This document shows positions 16,707 through 25,622 of a stretch of 43,684 nt of DNA, in pieces. Source of the stretch: Anaerolineae bacterium (GTDB taxonomy: Bacteria > Chloroflexota > Anaerolineae > J036 > Brachytrichaceae). A program made the translations under genes and the position numbers. The notes beneath the pieces are model-generated. The model ran no database searches. It was not told the origin of the DNA and saw nothing but the letters and a program-made list of their open reading frames with translations. Where the stretch lies: assembly GCA_023511655.1 (NCBI GenBank), contig JAIMBB010000014.1:1-43684 (forward strand), in the 5' to 3' direction. Positions within the stretch are counted from its first letter, which is position 1. The number at the start of each line of letters is the position of its first letter.

Positions 16707-18092
16707 TTACCGGCCTATCACCTCGGAGATGGCGCGCGCGCATGCCTCGATCGTCTGCTCCAGGCAGCCGGCTGCGAAGGGCGTTTGCCATACCTGATAT
16801 TGATCCAGTCCGTATATCTCGCGGGGAGGCAGATAGGCGTAGCTACCGTTGGTGACGTTGAGCACGGCGATCGCCCGGCCGGGAAAGCGACGGCGCAGCT
16901 CGATCTGCAAGTGCGAGTACGCCTCGTTAGGATGGGCAACCAGTAGCGCGTCACCTATGCGCCATACCCAGAACGCCATGTGCGTGCTGACCCCATCGCC
17001 CACCGCACGGCGCAGTTGCCTCCGCCGGCGCAGACGCTCGATCATGAAAGTCTCATTGCTCGTTGCTAACTGCGCTTCGATCTCGGCCAGGGAAGGCAGG
17101 CCGGCCTTCAGCGGAATTTCGCTCGCGAACTGTCCGGCAGACAAATAGTTCGAGGCGACCACGTCTTCCGTCGTCCAGGTCGCCAGCGGCGCGCCAGATT
17201 CGACGGTGCCGACATAGTGCAACCGCTTGCCTGCGGGCAACATGCCCTCCAGGGTCGAGAGCGCAGCGAACCCCAGGGCGCGTCCGTTTTTATCGGCAAT
17301 GGCTGTGTCGCCGGTGTATTCCTCTGCTGGGGCCAGCTCCCCTGATGCCCCTTGCAGGAACAGACAAGGTGCGCCGTCGGTATTGCCTTCAACCACGTCG
17401 CGCAATCCACCGACGAAGTCCGGCGAGATCAGTTCGTTCTGCCAAGCCAGTGTAACCGGATGCATGGCGTAATTGACCAGTGTGGCGATGATGCGACCGT
17501 CGGCGGCCGTGGCGCGCCCGACCAGCAGCGTGTCATCAGCGGGCCGGGCGGGGTTGAAACCGCAGACGATGCGAGGGGCCTGGGGGTCAGGCAGGTCGCG
17601 GTTGTGCGCGAGAGTGCATTTGCCGTAAACCCATTCGAGCACGGCGGGCGCAGCGCTTTGCATGGCCTCGCGCGCAGCGGCGATGCCCATCGCTTTGACA
17701 TGGTCGAGATATGGCTCGACGAGGTGACCGCCGGGGCGGTCAGCATCTTCGCGGCAGATGCTTGGGCCGGCGTGGGTGTGGGTAAGGTGCAGCAACACGC
17801 GGCTCTCATCGGCACCGATGGCGTCCAGGATGGCGCTGCGCATCTGCCATTCGTCCTCGCGGGTGCGCCACCAACCCAGGTCGGCCGAGATTAACACCAG
17901 CGGTTGAGCATCGTCGGCAGCGCGTTTGAGCGCCAGCGCCGTCAGGGTGAGCGGTCGGTGGATCCCGATGGCCACATCGCCGGTCGCGGCGCCCCAGTTG
18001 CGGTTGTAGATACCGATGGGTGGCGTGATGTCGCGACGAGCGACGCCGATCCAACCGCTGAATGCATCATGAGCATAGGTGAGGGTGGTCAT
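16707..18092 (-). CDS. Neutral/alkaline ceramidase-like hydrolase
   Basis: Resembles the N-terminal zinc amidase domain of neutral ceramidases: GVARRDITPPIG near the start, LVLISADLG, the metal motif HLTHTHAGPS, and NYAMHPVTL further on. It is 461 residues and has no signal peptide, so unlike secreted ceramidases it is probably cytoplasmic. The C-terminal immunoglobulin-like domain of full ceramidases is missing. Many bacterial paralogues of this type have no known substrate and need not act on ceramide. Upstream at 18106-18133 there is a promoter-like pair. A 160-bp spacer with no visible gene separates it from the glycosyltransferase on the same strand. Confidence 0.82.
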   Translation of the reverse strand: MTTLTYAHDAFSGWIGVARRDITPPIGIYNRNWGAATGDVAIGIHRPLTLTALALKRAADDAQPLVLISADLGWWRTREDEWQMRSAILDAIGADESRVLLHLTHTHAGPSICREDADRPGGHLVEPYLDHVKAMGIAAAREAMQSAAPAVLEWVYGKCTLAHNRDLPDPQAPRIVCGFNPARPADDTLLVGRATAADGRIIATLVNYAMHPVTLAWQNELISPDFVGGLRDVVEGNTDGAPCLFLQGASGELAPAEEYTGDTAIADKNGRALGFAALSTLEGMLPAGKRLHYVGTVESGAPLATWTTEDVVASNYLSAGQFASEIPLKAGLPSLAEIEAQLATSNETFMIERLRRRRQLRRAVGDGVSTHMAFWVWRIGDALLVAHPNEAYSHLQIELRRRFPGRAIAVLNVTNGSYAYLPPREIYGLDQYQVWQTPFAAGCLEQTIEACARAISEVIGR

Positions 18093-18105
18093 GTCTTGCC
18101 AACTC

Positions 18106-18133
18106 AGTATAGCTTGCCGGATCGAACAAACAA
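18106..18133 (-). promoter_or_regulatory. Candidate promoter of the ceramidase-like gene
   Basis: On the minus strand TTGTTT (18133-18128) and TATACT (18111-18106) are separated by 16 nt. The -10 box ends 13 nt before the ATG at 18092, giving a very short leader. No Shine-Dalgarno is visible. Confidence 0.45.
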
Positions 18134-18183
18134 CGCGTGGACGCGTTCGCCGATGAGACGGATTCCTCGTAGAACATCCGTGC

Positions 18184-18189
18184 TACACT
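18184..18189 (+). promoter_or_regulatory. Leaderless-type -10 box of radA
   Basis: TACACT, preceded by TGC (extended -10 form), ends 6 nt before the radA ATG, so transcription would start at or next to the A of the start codon. There is no ribosome-binding site. Confidence 0.5.
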
Positions 18190-18195
18190 TCGGTC

Positions 18196-19575
18196 ATGCC
18201 GAAGACAGCTGCCCCCAAGCTCAAGACGCACTATGTGTGTACCAACTGCGGCAGCGTGCATGCGCGCTGGGCAGGCAAGTGTCCTGAATGCGGCGAGTGG
18301 AATACGCTGGTCGAAGAGGTTATCGAAGAGCGGACGGCGGTGGGCCGTCGCTCAGCGGTCGGTGGCCTTGCGCCGCAAAAACTCGCCGACATCCGCGCCG
18401 ATGCGCTCCAACGCTTGCCGCTGCCCATCGGCGAGTTCAGCCGGGTGTTGGGTGGTGGCATCGTGCCCGGTTCGCTCGTGTTAATCGGCGGTGATCCGGG
18501 CATTGGCAAGAGCACGCTGCTGTTACAAAGCGCTGTGCTCACCGCCAGGCATCTTGGCCCGACCCTGTATGTGAGCGGCGAGGAGAGCGCCCAGCAGATC
18601 AAGATGCGCGCCGAACGGTTGGGCGTGGGCGATAGCGAGTTGTACCTGCTCACCGAGACCAACCTGGATGTCGTGTTGCACGCCATCGAGAACATGAAGC
18701 CCAAGCTGTGCATCGTGGACTCGATCCAGACGATGTATGTGGACAACCTGCAATCTTCGCCCGGCACGGTGACGCAAGTTCGCGAAAGCGCGCAACGCCT
18801 GCAAGCCATCGCTAAAGCCAGCAACGTAGCGGTGTTCATCGTCGGTCACGTGACGAAGGAGGGCAACATCGCCGGTCCAAAAGTGCTCGAGCACATCGTG
18901 GATACCGTGCTGCAACTGGAGGGAGACCGCTTCCATTCCTTTCGTGTGCTGCGCAGCATGAAGAACCGCTTTGGGGCGACCAGCGAGGTGGGCGTGTTCG
19001 AAATGGCCGGCGACGGCATGCGCGAGGTCCTCAACCCCAGCGAGGCATTCCTGGCCGAACGCATGGTGCACGCGCCGGGCAGCACGGTGGCCGTAACGAT
19101 GGAAGGTACGCGCCCGCTGCTGGTGGAAGTGCAGGCATTGACCAACGCCACGCAGAACCCCATGCCGCGCCGCACGGCCAACGGCTTCGATTACAACCGA
19201 TTGTTCTTGCTCATCGCCGTGTTGGGCAAGCGCGTCGGCATCCGCCTGCACGACCAGGACGTGTTCGTAAACGTGGTGGGCGGGTTGACGATTGACGAGC
19301 CGGCAGCCGACCTGGCCGCAGCGGTGGCCATTGCCAGCGCTCATAAGGGCATGCCGGTGCCGGCTGACATAGTCGTCGTAGGCGAGGTGGGCTTGAGCGG
19401 CGAGGTGCGCAGCGTCGGCCAACTCGGCCAGCGCCTGAACGAGGCCGCCAAGCTTGGTTTCAGGCGCTGCATCCTGCCCAAGACTGCGCGCAAGATCGAG
19501 CATCCTCCTGATGGCCTGCAGTTGATGCCGGTGCGCAGTTTGGGCGAAGCACTGGACGCAGCGATGACTGGGTAA
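18196..19575 (+). CDS. radA: DNA repair protein RadA (Sms)
   Basis: RadA is a RecA-like branch-migration ATPase acting in homologous recombination. All family parts are present: the N-terminal C4 zinc finger (Cys15, Cys18, Cys29, Cys32), Walker A GDPGIGKS at 99-106, the RadA-specific KNRFG motif at 256-260, and the C-terminal Lon-like domain ([37 protein letters not shown]). Length of 459 residues is normal. The start is fixed by the zinc-finger spacing and the -10 box just upstream. galE follows about 100 nt later on the same strand. It belongs with recJ and mutL to a repair-rich stretch. Confidence 0.96.
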   Translation: MPKTAAPKLKTHYVCTNCGSVHARWAGKCPECGEWNTLVEEVIEERTAVGRRSAVGGLAPQKLADIRADALQRLPLPIGEFSRVLGGGIVPGSLVLIGGDPGIGKSTLLLQSAVLTARHLGPTLYVSGEESAQQIKMRAERLGVGDSELYLLTETNLDVVLHAIENMKPKLCIVDSIQTMYVDNLQSSPGTVTQVRESAQRLQAIAKASNVAVFIVGHVTKEGNIAGPKVLEHIVDTVLQLEGDRFHSFRVLRSMKNRFGATSEVGVFEMAGDGMREVLNPSEAFLAERMVHAPGSTVAVTMEGTRPLLVEVQALTNATQNPMPRRTANGFDYNRLFLLIAVLGKRVGIRLHDQDVFVNVVGGLTIDEPAADLAAAVAIASAHKGMPVPADIVVVGEVGLSGEVRSVGQLGQRLNEAAKLGFRRCILPKTARKIEHPPDGLQLMPVRSLGEALDAAMTG

Positions 19576-19675
19576 CGCGTCGAACGGCGTGCGGCTTCTC
19601 ACCTGCTGCGCGACTCTCGTGATGGCGCGCCACGCGCACATTTCTATCTTCATCGTTCGCACAAACCACCACGCT

Positions 19676-20683
19676 ATGAAGTCACTCAACAAGATCTTGG
19701 TCACCGGTGGGGCCGGATACATCGGCAGCATCACCACGCAGGAGCTGGTCAACGCCGGCTACGAAGTAATCGTGTTCGACAACCTGTATCAGGGTCATGC
19801 CGAAGCTGTGCATCCGAAGGCAACGTTCGTGCAGGAGGACCTGGCCGACAAAGCAGCCGTCAAAGCGCTGTTCGATGCCCACCCGGACATTGACGGAATC
19901 ATGCATTTCGCATCGTATACGCTGGTTGGCGAGAGCATGCAGAAGCCGCTGATGTACTTACGCGACAACCTGGTGAACGCGGCCAACTTGCTAGAAGAAG
20001 CGATTGCACATGACGTCAAGCGTTTCATCCTCTCGTCCACGGCCAATCTGTTCGACCTCCCACCCGACAAAAAGTTCGATGCAATAGACGAGAACTTTCC
20101 CATCATCCCCGGCTCGCCCTACGGCGAGAGTAAGTTCTTCATCGAACGTATGCTGTACTGGTTCAACCGCATCTATGGACTGAAATACGCCTGCCTGCGT
20201 TACTTCAACGCTTGCGGTGATTCGCCAGATCGCGGGGAGGATCATGATCCCGAGACGCACCTGATCCCGCTGGTGTTACAAGTGGCGCTCGGACAGCGGC
20301 CGCACGTCACCATCTTCGGCGACGATTACCCGACCAAAGACGGCACATGCGTGCGCGACTACATTCACGTGGTTGACCTGGCGCATGCGCACATCCTGGC
20401 GATGGAAGCGCTCGACACACTCGGTACACGCAGATACAACTTGGGCAATGGCAAAGGCTACACCGTGAAGGAGGTGATCGAGACGGCGCGCCGGGTGACC
20501 GGTCATCCGATCCCGGCCATCGTCGGTCCGCGCCGTCCTGGCGACCCGGCAGTGCTCATCGCTTCGTCAGAGACCATTCAACGCGAACTTGGCTGGGAAC
20601 CGAAATACGCCAGCCTGGAGGAGATCGTGCGCAGCGCGTGGGAGTGGCACAGGACGCATCCCCACGGCTACAGAGGAAGATGA
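19676..20683 (+). CDS. galE: UDP-glucose 4-epimerase
   Basis: Extended short-chain dehydrogenase that interconverts UDP-glucose and UDP-galactose, feeding cell-surface glycans. The NAD-binding motif GGAGYIG lies at 11-17, and the active site has Ser121 with Tyr149 and Lys153 (SPYGESK). The GalE-type segment [38 protein letters not shown] is well conserved. ATG 19676 ([12 protein letters not shown]) is the natural start; the longer frame from 19589 adds residues without similarity. The segment [14 protein letters not shown] is a variant of the common SSAAVYG region. Close relatives act on other UDP-hexoses, so specificity is inferred. Confidence 0.9.
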   Translation: MKSLNKILVTGGAGYIGSITTQELVNAGYEVIVFDNLYQGHAEAVHPKATFVQEDLADKAAVKALFDAHPDIDGIMHFASYTLVGESMQKPLMYLRDNLVNAANLLEEAIAHDVKRFILSSTANLFDLPPDKKFDAIDENFPIIPGSPYGESKFFIERMLYWFNRIYGLKYACLRYFNACGDSPDRGEDHDPETHLIPLVLQVALGQRPHVTIFGDDYPTKDGTCVRDYIHVVDLAHAHILAMEALDTLGTRRYNLGNGKGYTVKEVIETARRVTGHPIPAIVGPRRPGDPAVLIASSETIQRELGWEPKYASLEEIVRSAWEWHRTHPHGYRGR

Positions 20684-20720
20684 ACTCGTGACCGGCGCGT
20701 CCGTGGCCGGCCACCGAACA

Positions 20721-21641
20721 TCACGAAACTGCCGCGCTGTAGGCCCGCTCCCAACCCTGATCGGTGCCATCCTTCATCACGGCCACGCGCAGCGAATCCG
20801 CTAACTTTTGCGCTTTTGCGTTGATCCGTGCGCCGGCCGTCACCGGCACTGCCTTCAGCCCGGCTTGCCGCAACAGTGCTGCGCGGCGCTCGGCTCGCTG
20901 GACATCGCCTGCATCTATGACCGATGACACTTCCACCGCTAGCCACAATTCGTCCACCTTGGCGTTGGCTTCGCGCGGCCGGCCGCGCACAAGCAGATCT
21001 AGGGCGAGCAGTTCGCTCACTTCTTTGTCGGTGAGGGCAGCCTCCAACCGCTCTTCGATCTCGATGATCGGCACCACCTGTACCCGACGCAGCCAACGGC
21101 CGAAGAAGGATGGTGCCTTGTCGCGGAATTTGATCTCAAGCACGTCGCCGCGAACTTCGGCCATCTGATTCACCAAGCGTTGCACGGTCTTCGCCAGATC
21201 ATCCAGGCGTTCCTCGGTGCGGCGCTGTGCCTCGGCGAGCTGATCCACGCGGGCGGTGAGCTGCTCCAGGCGCTCCTCAGTGCGACGTTGCGCCTCAGCG
21301 AGCTGCTCCACACGGATGGAGAGTTGCTCCAGGCGCTCCTCAGTGCGACGTTGCGCCTCGGCGAGCTGCTCCACGCGGGCGGTGAGCTGATCCACGCGGA
21401 TGGCGAGCTGATCCAAACGAATGGCGAGCTGCTCCAGGCGCTCTTCAGTGCGACGTTGGGCCTCGGCAAGTTGCTCTAGACGCTCCTCGGTGCGGCGCTG
21501 CGCTTCGGCAAGTTCGCGCACAATATCTGGAAGTGACAGCAGCTCCTTGGTCAACACAAGACGGCGCACCTCGCTCAGCCACTCCGGGTGGGTGGCCAGC
21601 AAGCGCGTCAAGTCTTGCAAATCGTTGACCGTGAAGGACAT
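20721..21641 (-). CDS. Coiled-coil protein with C-terminal PD-(D/E)XK nuclease-like domain (DUF3782-like)
   Basis: Function not established. Residues 1-42 form a short N-terminal region. Residues ~43-149 are a long heptad-repeat coiled coil built from near-identical units such as QLAEAQRRTEERLE and QLAIRVD. Residues ~160-306 are a globular domain with a nuclease-like beta-alpha-beta core (ELLALDLLVRGRPREANAKVDELWLAVEVSS), where the D and E-V-S residues could be the PD-(D/E)XK-type metal site. Proteins of this layout are common in Chloroflexota and cyanobacteria. A TATAAT box stands 9 nt before the ATG. It follows the lipocalin-like gene on the same strand by 39 nt and converges on galE. The repeats make it prone to length variation. 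Confidence 0.8.
   Translation of the reverse strand: MSFTVNDLQDLTRLLATHPEWLSEVRRLVLTKELLSLPDIVRELAEAQRRTEERLEQLAEAQRRTEERLEQLAIRLDQLAIRVDQLTARVEQLAEAQRRTEERLEQLSIRVEQLAEAQRRTEERLEQLTARVDQLAEAQRRTEERLDDLAKTVQRLVNQMAEVRGDVLEIKFRDKAPSFFGRWLRRVQVVPIIEIEERLEAALTDKEVSELLALDLLVRGRPREANAKVDELWLAVEVSSVIDAGDVQRAERRAALLRQAGLKAVPVTAGARINAKAQKLADSLRVAVMKDGTDQGWERAYSAAVS
21195..21515. repeat. Internal heptad-encoding DNA repeats
   Basis: Nearly identical 21- and 42-nt units encode the heptads of the coiled coil in the DUF3782-like gene. The motif encoding LAEAQRRTEERLEQL occurs five times with minor changes. Repeats in multiples of 21 nt can expand or contract in frame. Confidence 0.85.
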
Positions 21642-21650
21642 ACCTAGCAG

Positions 21651-21676
21651 ATTATAGCAACGAAGTCACCCGTTGC
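21651..21676 (-). promoter_or_regulatory. TATAAT box with flanking inverted repeat upstream of the coiled-coil gene
   Basis: On the minus strand a perfect TATAAT (21656-21651) ends 9 nt before the ATG at 21641. Directly upstream is an inverted repeat GCAACG/CGTTGC (21676-21657, 8-nt centre), which also lies just after the stop of the lipocalin-like gene. It could be an operator or a weak terminator hairpin. No Shine-Dalgarno is visible. Confidence 0.5.
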
Positions 21677-21680
21677 TTTC

Positions 21681-22850
21681 TCAATAACCGGTCATCTCCA
21701 CGTATCCGACGCCGCTGACCGGCCCGTTGGCCGAAATGCCTTTGAACGTCACGGCACCTTCCCAGTAGCGTTGTGTCAGGCTCATTTCCTGGTCGGGGAT
21801 GCGCGCGCCGATCTCAATATCGAGACCATAACGCGGCGCGGTCAATCGCCATCGCACGGGATATGCAGCGCCGGTTTGGGGGCTGATCCAGCGTTCGAGC
21901 ACACCGATCTGTACGTCGTCCCGCAGAATCAGCTCGGTGCGCCCATCGGCGTCCACATAAGTTCCCTTGGCGAAGTTGACGTCTCCTGTTCCCTTCCGGC
22001 GCAACTTGAAGAACATGATCTCGCGCTGGTCGTCGAACTGTAGCGAGAACCAGTCCCAGCCCTCGGTGTCATCGTCCAGCGCGCTGGTGCTCCATTCGCG
22101 ATCGAGCCAGCTATTGCCCCGAACCGTGAACGTGCCGCGCGGCGTGATGATCCGCCCCTCTGTCGCCATGCGCGTCATCGAGTAGTAGTATGAGGCATTG
22201 CCTGGGTTGAGTGACTTCTGGCTGAGACCGCGATCGCCGTGAAAGACGAACGGCTTGCTGTTGATCAGTCCTAGCTCGATCGCATAACCGTCCTGCGCGG
22301 CGACGAGCCGCACTTGCCCCGCGTCGCCGTCCTCCGACGCGCTGCTCGCAGACCAATCCTCCACGAAGACGCGAAACGGACTGGCTTGTGCGCCGGCCAG
22401 CTCCGCTGCGCCGCGGCTATATTTCTCGAAGGCGACGTGCTCGTTTGCTGCGCTGTCGGTGATGGCGAAGTGTGCGAAATACACCTGATCGAAAGCGAAG
22501 GAAGACGCGCGGTCGGCGACGATCGCTTGCTCGTCGGGCGGAATCAGCGCTCGACGGAAGAAGGTGAGCTGATAGCCAAAATGTCGCCCAGACGGGTCGA
22601 ACAGGTTGCCGGTGTAGTACCACCACTCGGTCTGGTAGTCGTCGTGCGGACCGTGGTCGCGCGGAAATTCGAAGTCGCGCGGTTGCAGGGCGCGGGCGAA
22701 GCGATCGGAGGTCTCGTCGCGCTGGAGGCCGGCGACGGTGGCCTGCGCTTCGCCGTTGCCTTCCGGTGGGCGCAAGGCTGCCCAGCCCAGCGCCGCCAAT
22801 CCCATCAACGCCGCCACACTCACACCAATTTGTAAGCCTTTATTCACCAC
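21681..22850 (-). CDS. Lipocalin-like exported protein, CrtC/AttH family (predicted secreted hydrolase)
   Basis: Matches the COG5621/AttH-CrtC group, two-lobed lipocalin-like barrels that include carotenoid 1,2-hydratases. Hallmarks are the DFEFPRDHGPHDDYQTEWWYYTGNL segment, HFGYQLTFFRRAL, the central GNSWLDREWST and DDDTEGWDWFSLQFDD. Residues 1-25 form a hydrophobic signal peptide or membrane anchor (VSVAALMGLAALGWAAL), so it acts outside the membrane. The start is GTG 22850 or the GTG right after it; AGAGG upstream fits the second better. Family members often sit beside an FtsX-type ABC permease; none is here. True hydratase activity is uncertain. Confidence 0.88.
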   Translation of the reverse strand: MVNKGLQIGVSVAALMGLAALGWAALRPPEGNGEAQATVAGLQRDETSDRFARALQPRDFEFPRDHGPHDDYQTEWWYYTGNLFDPSGRHFGYQLTFFRRALIPPDEQAIVADRASSFAFDQVYFAHFAITDSAANEHVAFEKYSRGAAELAGAQASPFRVFVEDWSASSASEDGDAGQVRLVAAQDGYAIELGLINSKPFVFHGDRGLSQKSLNPGNASYYYSMTRMATEGRIITPRGTFTVRGNSWLDREWSTSALDDDTEGWDWFSLQFDDQREIMFFKLRRKGTGDVNFAKGTYVDADGRTELILRDDVQIGVLERWISPQTGAAYPVRWRLTAPRYGLDIEIGARIPDQEMSLTQRYWEGAVTFKGISANGPVSGVGYVEMTGY

Positions 22851-22857
22851 ACACCTC

Positions 22858-22863
22858 TATGAT
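22858..22863 (+). promoter_or_regulatory. Leaderless-type -10 box of the DUF547 gene
   Basis: TATGAT ends 9 nt before ATG 22873. Only 22 bp separate the start codons of this gene and the divergent lipocalin-like gene, so the two promoters must overlap each other and the opposite coding sequence. Confidence 0.4.
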
Positions 22864-22872
22864 CTCGTTGCG

Positions 22873-23769
22873 ATGAGAACGATTCTAGTCGCCGCGCCTG
22901 TGAATCGGCTGAGCGACGGCCTGATACGCGCCCGCGACGCCGTGCTGGATCGGACGTTGGGCAGGTCAAGTTGTGTAGCGGGCAACGCACATGCCGGCGC
23001 AACCACGCCGCACATCGCCGCCGAGCTGCGCGCGGTGATGAACCGGTTGAAGGCTCAGGCAATCAGCGCCGACGGCGCACGCGTGGATTACAACGCTGTG
23101 CGGCGCAGCGATGATTACGCACACTACCGCGCACACCTGCTGCCGCAATTGGCCGCGTTCGATCCCACGTCGCTGCAAACGCGCGCGGAACAACTGGCGT
23201 TTTGGATCAACCTTTATCACGTCGTTGTCATTGACGCAGTGATCTCTACCGGTGTGAAGCGCAGCGTGACCGAAGGCGGACCGGGCGGACTGACTTTCTT
23301 CCGCCGGGCCGGCTGTGGGGTGGGCGGTCATTGCCTGAGCTGCGATGATATCGAGCACGGCATCCTGCGCGCCAATCGCGGTCACCCGATCATCCCCGGA
23401 CCACAGTTCGCCTCGGACGATCCGCGTCGCGCCTGGGTCATTGAGCCGCTCGACCCGCGCATTCACTTTGCGCTGAACTGCGCCAGCCGCTCCTGCCCGC
23501 CCATCGGCGTATACGATGCGATTCGGCTGGATGAACAGCTTGCGCTGGCTGCGCGTAGCTTCGTAGAGCAGACCACTCGCTGTGCCGGCGGTGGGCTAGA
23601 AGTCTCGGCGTTGTTTCGCTGGTACGAAGGCGATTTCGGCGGGCGCGCTGGCGTTCTGCGCTTTCTTGCCGATCACTTGCCTGACGACGCACGACGAGCG
23701 ACTATAGTTACACACGCTGTTGCGACGCCGCTGCGCTACGCGAAATATGACTGGGGCCTGAATGTGTGA
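22873..23769 (+). CDS. DUF547 domain-containing protein
   Basis: The region from ~residue 55 onward matches DUF547: VDYNAV, then EQLAFWINLYHVVVIDAVI, FFRRAGCGVGGHCLSCDDIEHGILR, DPRIHFALNCASRSCPPIGVY and the C-terminal YDWGLN. The conserved Asn-Cys-x-Ser-x-Ser-Cys-Pro segment suggests a cysteine-based active or metal site, but no biochemical role is established. Length is 298 residues from ATG 22873. The first ~50 residues show no domain and no clear signal peptide. It is divergent from the lipocalin-like gene and followed 61 nt later by the S9 peptidase. Confidence 0.85.
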   Translation: MRTILVAAPVNRLSDGLIRARDAVLDRTLGRSSCVAGNAHAGATTPHIAAELRAVMNRLKAQAISADGARVDYNAVRRSDDYAHYRAHLLPQLAAFDPTSLQTRAEQLAFWINLYHVVVIDAVISTGVKRSVTEGGPGGLTFFRRAGCGVGGHCLSCDDIEHGILRANRGHPIIPGPQFASDDPRRAWVIEPLDPRIHFALNCASRSCPPIGVYDAIRLDEQLALAARSFVEQTTRCAGGGLEVSALFRWYEGDFGGRAGVLRFLADHLPDDARRATIVTHAVATPLRYAKYDWGLNV

Positions 23770-23818
23770 GGAGACAGCGAGCGGTCGGAATTCGCTGACG
23801 GTATGGCTGAGGCTGTGA

Positions 23819-23824
23819 TACATT
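23819..23824 (+). promoter_or_regulatory. Leaderless-type -10 box of the S9 peptidase gene
   Basis: TACATT, in the context TGATACATT, ends 6 nt before ATG 23831. CTGACG at 23795-23800 is a weak -35 candidate at 18-nt spacing. No Shine-Dalgarno is present. Confidence 0.45.
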
Positions 23825-23830
23825 CTCACC

Positions 23831-25603
23831 ATGCACAAGCTGCTTGACGTTGAGTTCCTCGCCCGGGTACCGGAAGTCGAACCTTCCTTCGATGTTTCGC
23901 CTGACGGTGGCTGCATCGTCTACACCGGCAACTATACCGGTCGGTTCGAGGTCTATCTGCTCAATCTTGAGCAGCGCGCGATTCGACAGCTCACCAACCA
24001 TGCGAGGGGCGCCACTTGCCCGCGCTTCTCGCCCGATGGTGAATACGTGCTCTATGCGCAAGACCACGACGGCGATGAGTGTTGGGATTTCCACCTCGTT
24101 CATCTGTCGAGCGGGCGATCGCGATGCGTGCTGGAACAAAGCGCCGCCGGCTATGCGTCGGCGAGCTGGTCGCCCGATGGGCGATCGTTGCTCATCACCA
24201 CGTCGCGCGATGGGCGGTTCACCCTGCACCGTTGCGATGTGGAGACGGGCGCGCTAGAGCTACTCACCCGGCATGCCTTCAATGATCATCACGGCGTCTA
24301 TTCGCCCGACGGTCGTTGGATCGCCTTCGACGCGCATACCGTCGGCCAGGATCGCGGCGTCTTCGTGATGGCGTCCGATAGCTCGGCGCTGCGCGCCTTG
24401 CCGTTGACCGATGCCGCCGATCCGCAGTGGTCCCCCGACGGTCACCATCTGCTGTTCCACGCTATGCGGGAAAGTGAGGACGTCGGCCTGTTTGACCCGG
24501 TCACGGGGGAGGTGCGCTGGGTGGCCGATGGGCAGTGGGATGAATGGGGGGCAGCCTGGTCGCCCGATGGGAAGCGCGTGTTGTATCTGAAGAACGAGGA
24601 TGGCGCACATAGCGTGTGCGTGGTGCACCTGGCCACCGGCGAGTTGGTCGCACAGATCGCGCCAGAGGATGGGGTGATCGAGCGGGCGCGTTTCGCGCGC
24701 GGCGGCCGGTCGGTGGTGTTCGAATTCAGCAACCACCGCACGCCGAACAGCCTGTGGGAGTACTGCTTCGACACGCGCAGGTGCGAACAGATCACGCCTG
24801 TGCCGGCGGAGATTCGGGACGAGCCGTTCATCGCGCCATATTACGCGCGCTACGAAAGCGCCGACGGCCTGACTGTGCCGGCCATCGTTTATCCCTCGCG
24901 CAAGGCGGGGCGGGATGCCGGCGCGATCCTCCTCATTCATGGCGGCCCGACATGGGCCTATCACAACTTCTGGCACCCGGCGGCGCAGCACTTCGCCCAG
25001 ATGGGCTATACCGTCATCGGTCCGAACTACCGGGGCAGCACCGGCTACGGCCGCGCCTATCAGAACGCCAATCGCTATGACATCGGCCGCGGTGACGTGT
25101 TGGACTGCATCGCCGGCGTGGAGTGGCTGCTGCGAGAAGGCATGGCCAGCCGTGATAAGCTCGGAGTGACCGGTGCCAGCCAGGGTGGCTACATGACGAT
25201 GATGTGCCTGGCCAAACATCCGGACTACTGGGCGGCCGGATCTTCTCTCATCGGCTTCTTCAACTACCTCACTGAGTTTCAAACCGAACGCGATGATCTG
25301 CGTTACTGGGATTTGCAGAACATGGGTGACCCATCGAATCCAGAGGACGCCGAGCGCTATCGCGACCGCTCACCCATCTTCTTCATTGACCACGTGGCAG
25401 CGCCGGTGCAGTTGATAGCCGGTCGCACCGACCCGCGCTGTCCGGCTGCCGAGACCGAGCAGGTGCACGACGCCCTCCGTGCCCGGAGCATCCCGGTGGA
25501 GATGGTCATCTACGAGGATGAGGGACACGGCTTCAGCAAAGTGGAAAACCGTATAGACGCTTATCGGCGCCGGGCAGCGTTCTTTGCCCGGCACATCGGC
25601 TGA
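23831..25603 (+). CDS. S9 family prolyl-oligopeptidase-type serine peptidase
   Basis: Cytoplasmic peptidase of the acylaminoacyl/dipeptidyl-peptidase branch of S9, cutting short peptides. The N-terminal half (~1-330) is a TolB-like beta-propeller with repeated SPDG blades. The C-terminal alpha/beta-hydrolase has the nucleophile Ser in GASQGGYMTMM, the acid Asp in AGRTDPRCP and the catalytic His in DEGHGF. The oxyanion-side motif LIHGGPTWAY is present. Length of 590 residues is normal and there is no signal peptide. pxpA starts 19 nt downstream, so peptide cleavage and 5-oxoproline hydrolysis appear to be coexpressed. Confidence 0.94.
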   Translation: MHKLLDVEFLARVPEVEPSFDVSPDGGCIVYTGNYTGRFEVYLLNLEQRAIRQLTNHARGATCPRFSPDGEYVLYAQDHDGDECWDFHLVHLSSGRSRCVLEQSAAGYASASWSPDGRSLLITTSRDGRFTLHRCDVETGALELLTRHAFNDHHGVYSPDGRWIAFDAHTVGQDRGVFVMASDSSALRALPLTDAADPQWSPDGHHLLFHAMRESEDVGLFDPVTGEVRWVADGQWDEWGAAWSPDGKRVLYLKNEDGAHSVCVVHLATGELVAQIAPEDGVIERARFARGGRSVVFEFSNHRTPNSLWEYCFDTRRCEQITPVPAEIRDEPFIAPYYARYESADGLTVPAIVYPSRKAGRDAGAILLIHGGPTWAYHNFWHPAAQHFAQMGYTVIGPNYRGSTGYGRAYQNANRYDIGRGDVLDCIAGVEWLLREGMASRDKLGVTGASQGGYMTMMCLAKHPDYWAAGSSLIGFFNYLTEFQTERDDLRYWDLQNMGDPSNPEDAERYRDRSPIFFIDHVAAPVQLIAGRTDPRCPAAETEQVHDALRARSIPVEMVIYEDEGHGFSKVENRIDAYRRRAAFFARHIG

Positions 25604-25622
25604 GAATCCGCAGAACCCGGCC

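Noticed and set aside
21195-21515. CRISPR-like array
   Set aside because: The repeats are coding heptads without unique spacers, inside an open reading frame. No CRISPR array or cas gene is visible in the window.
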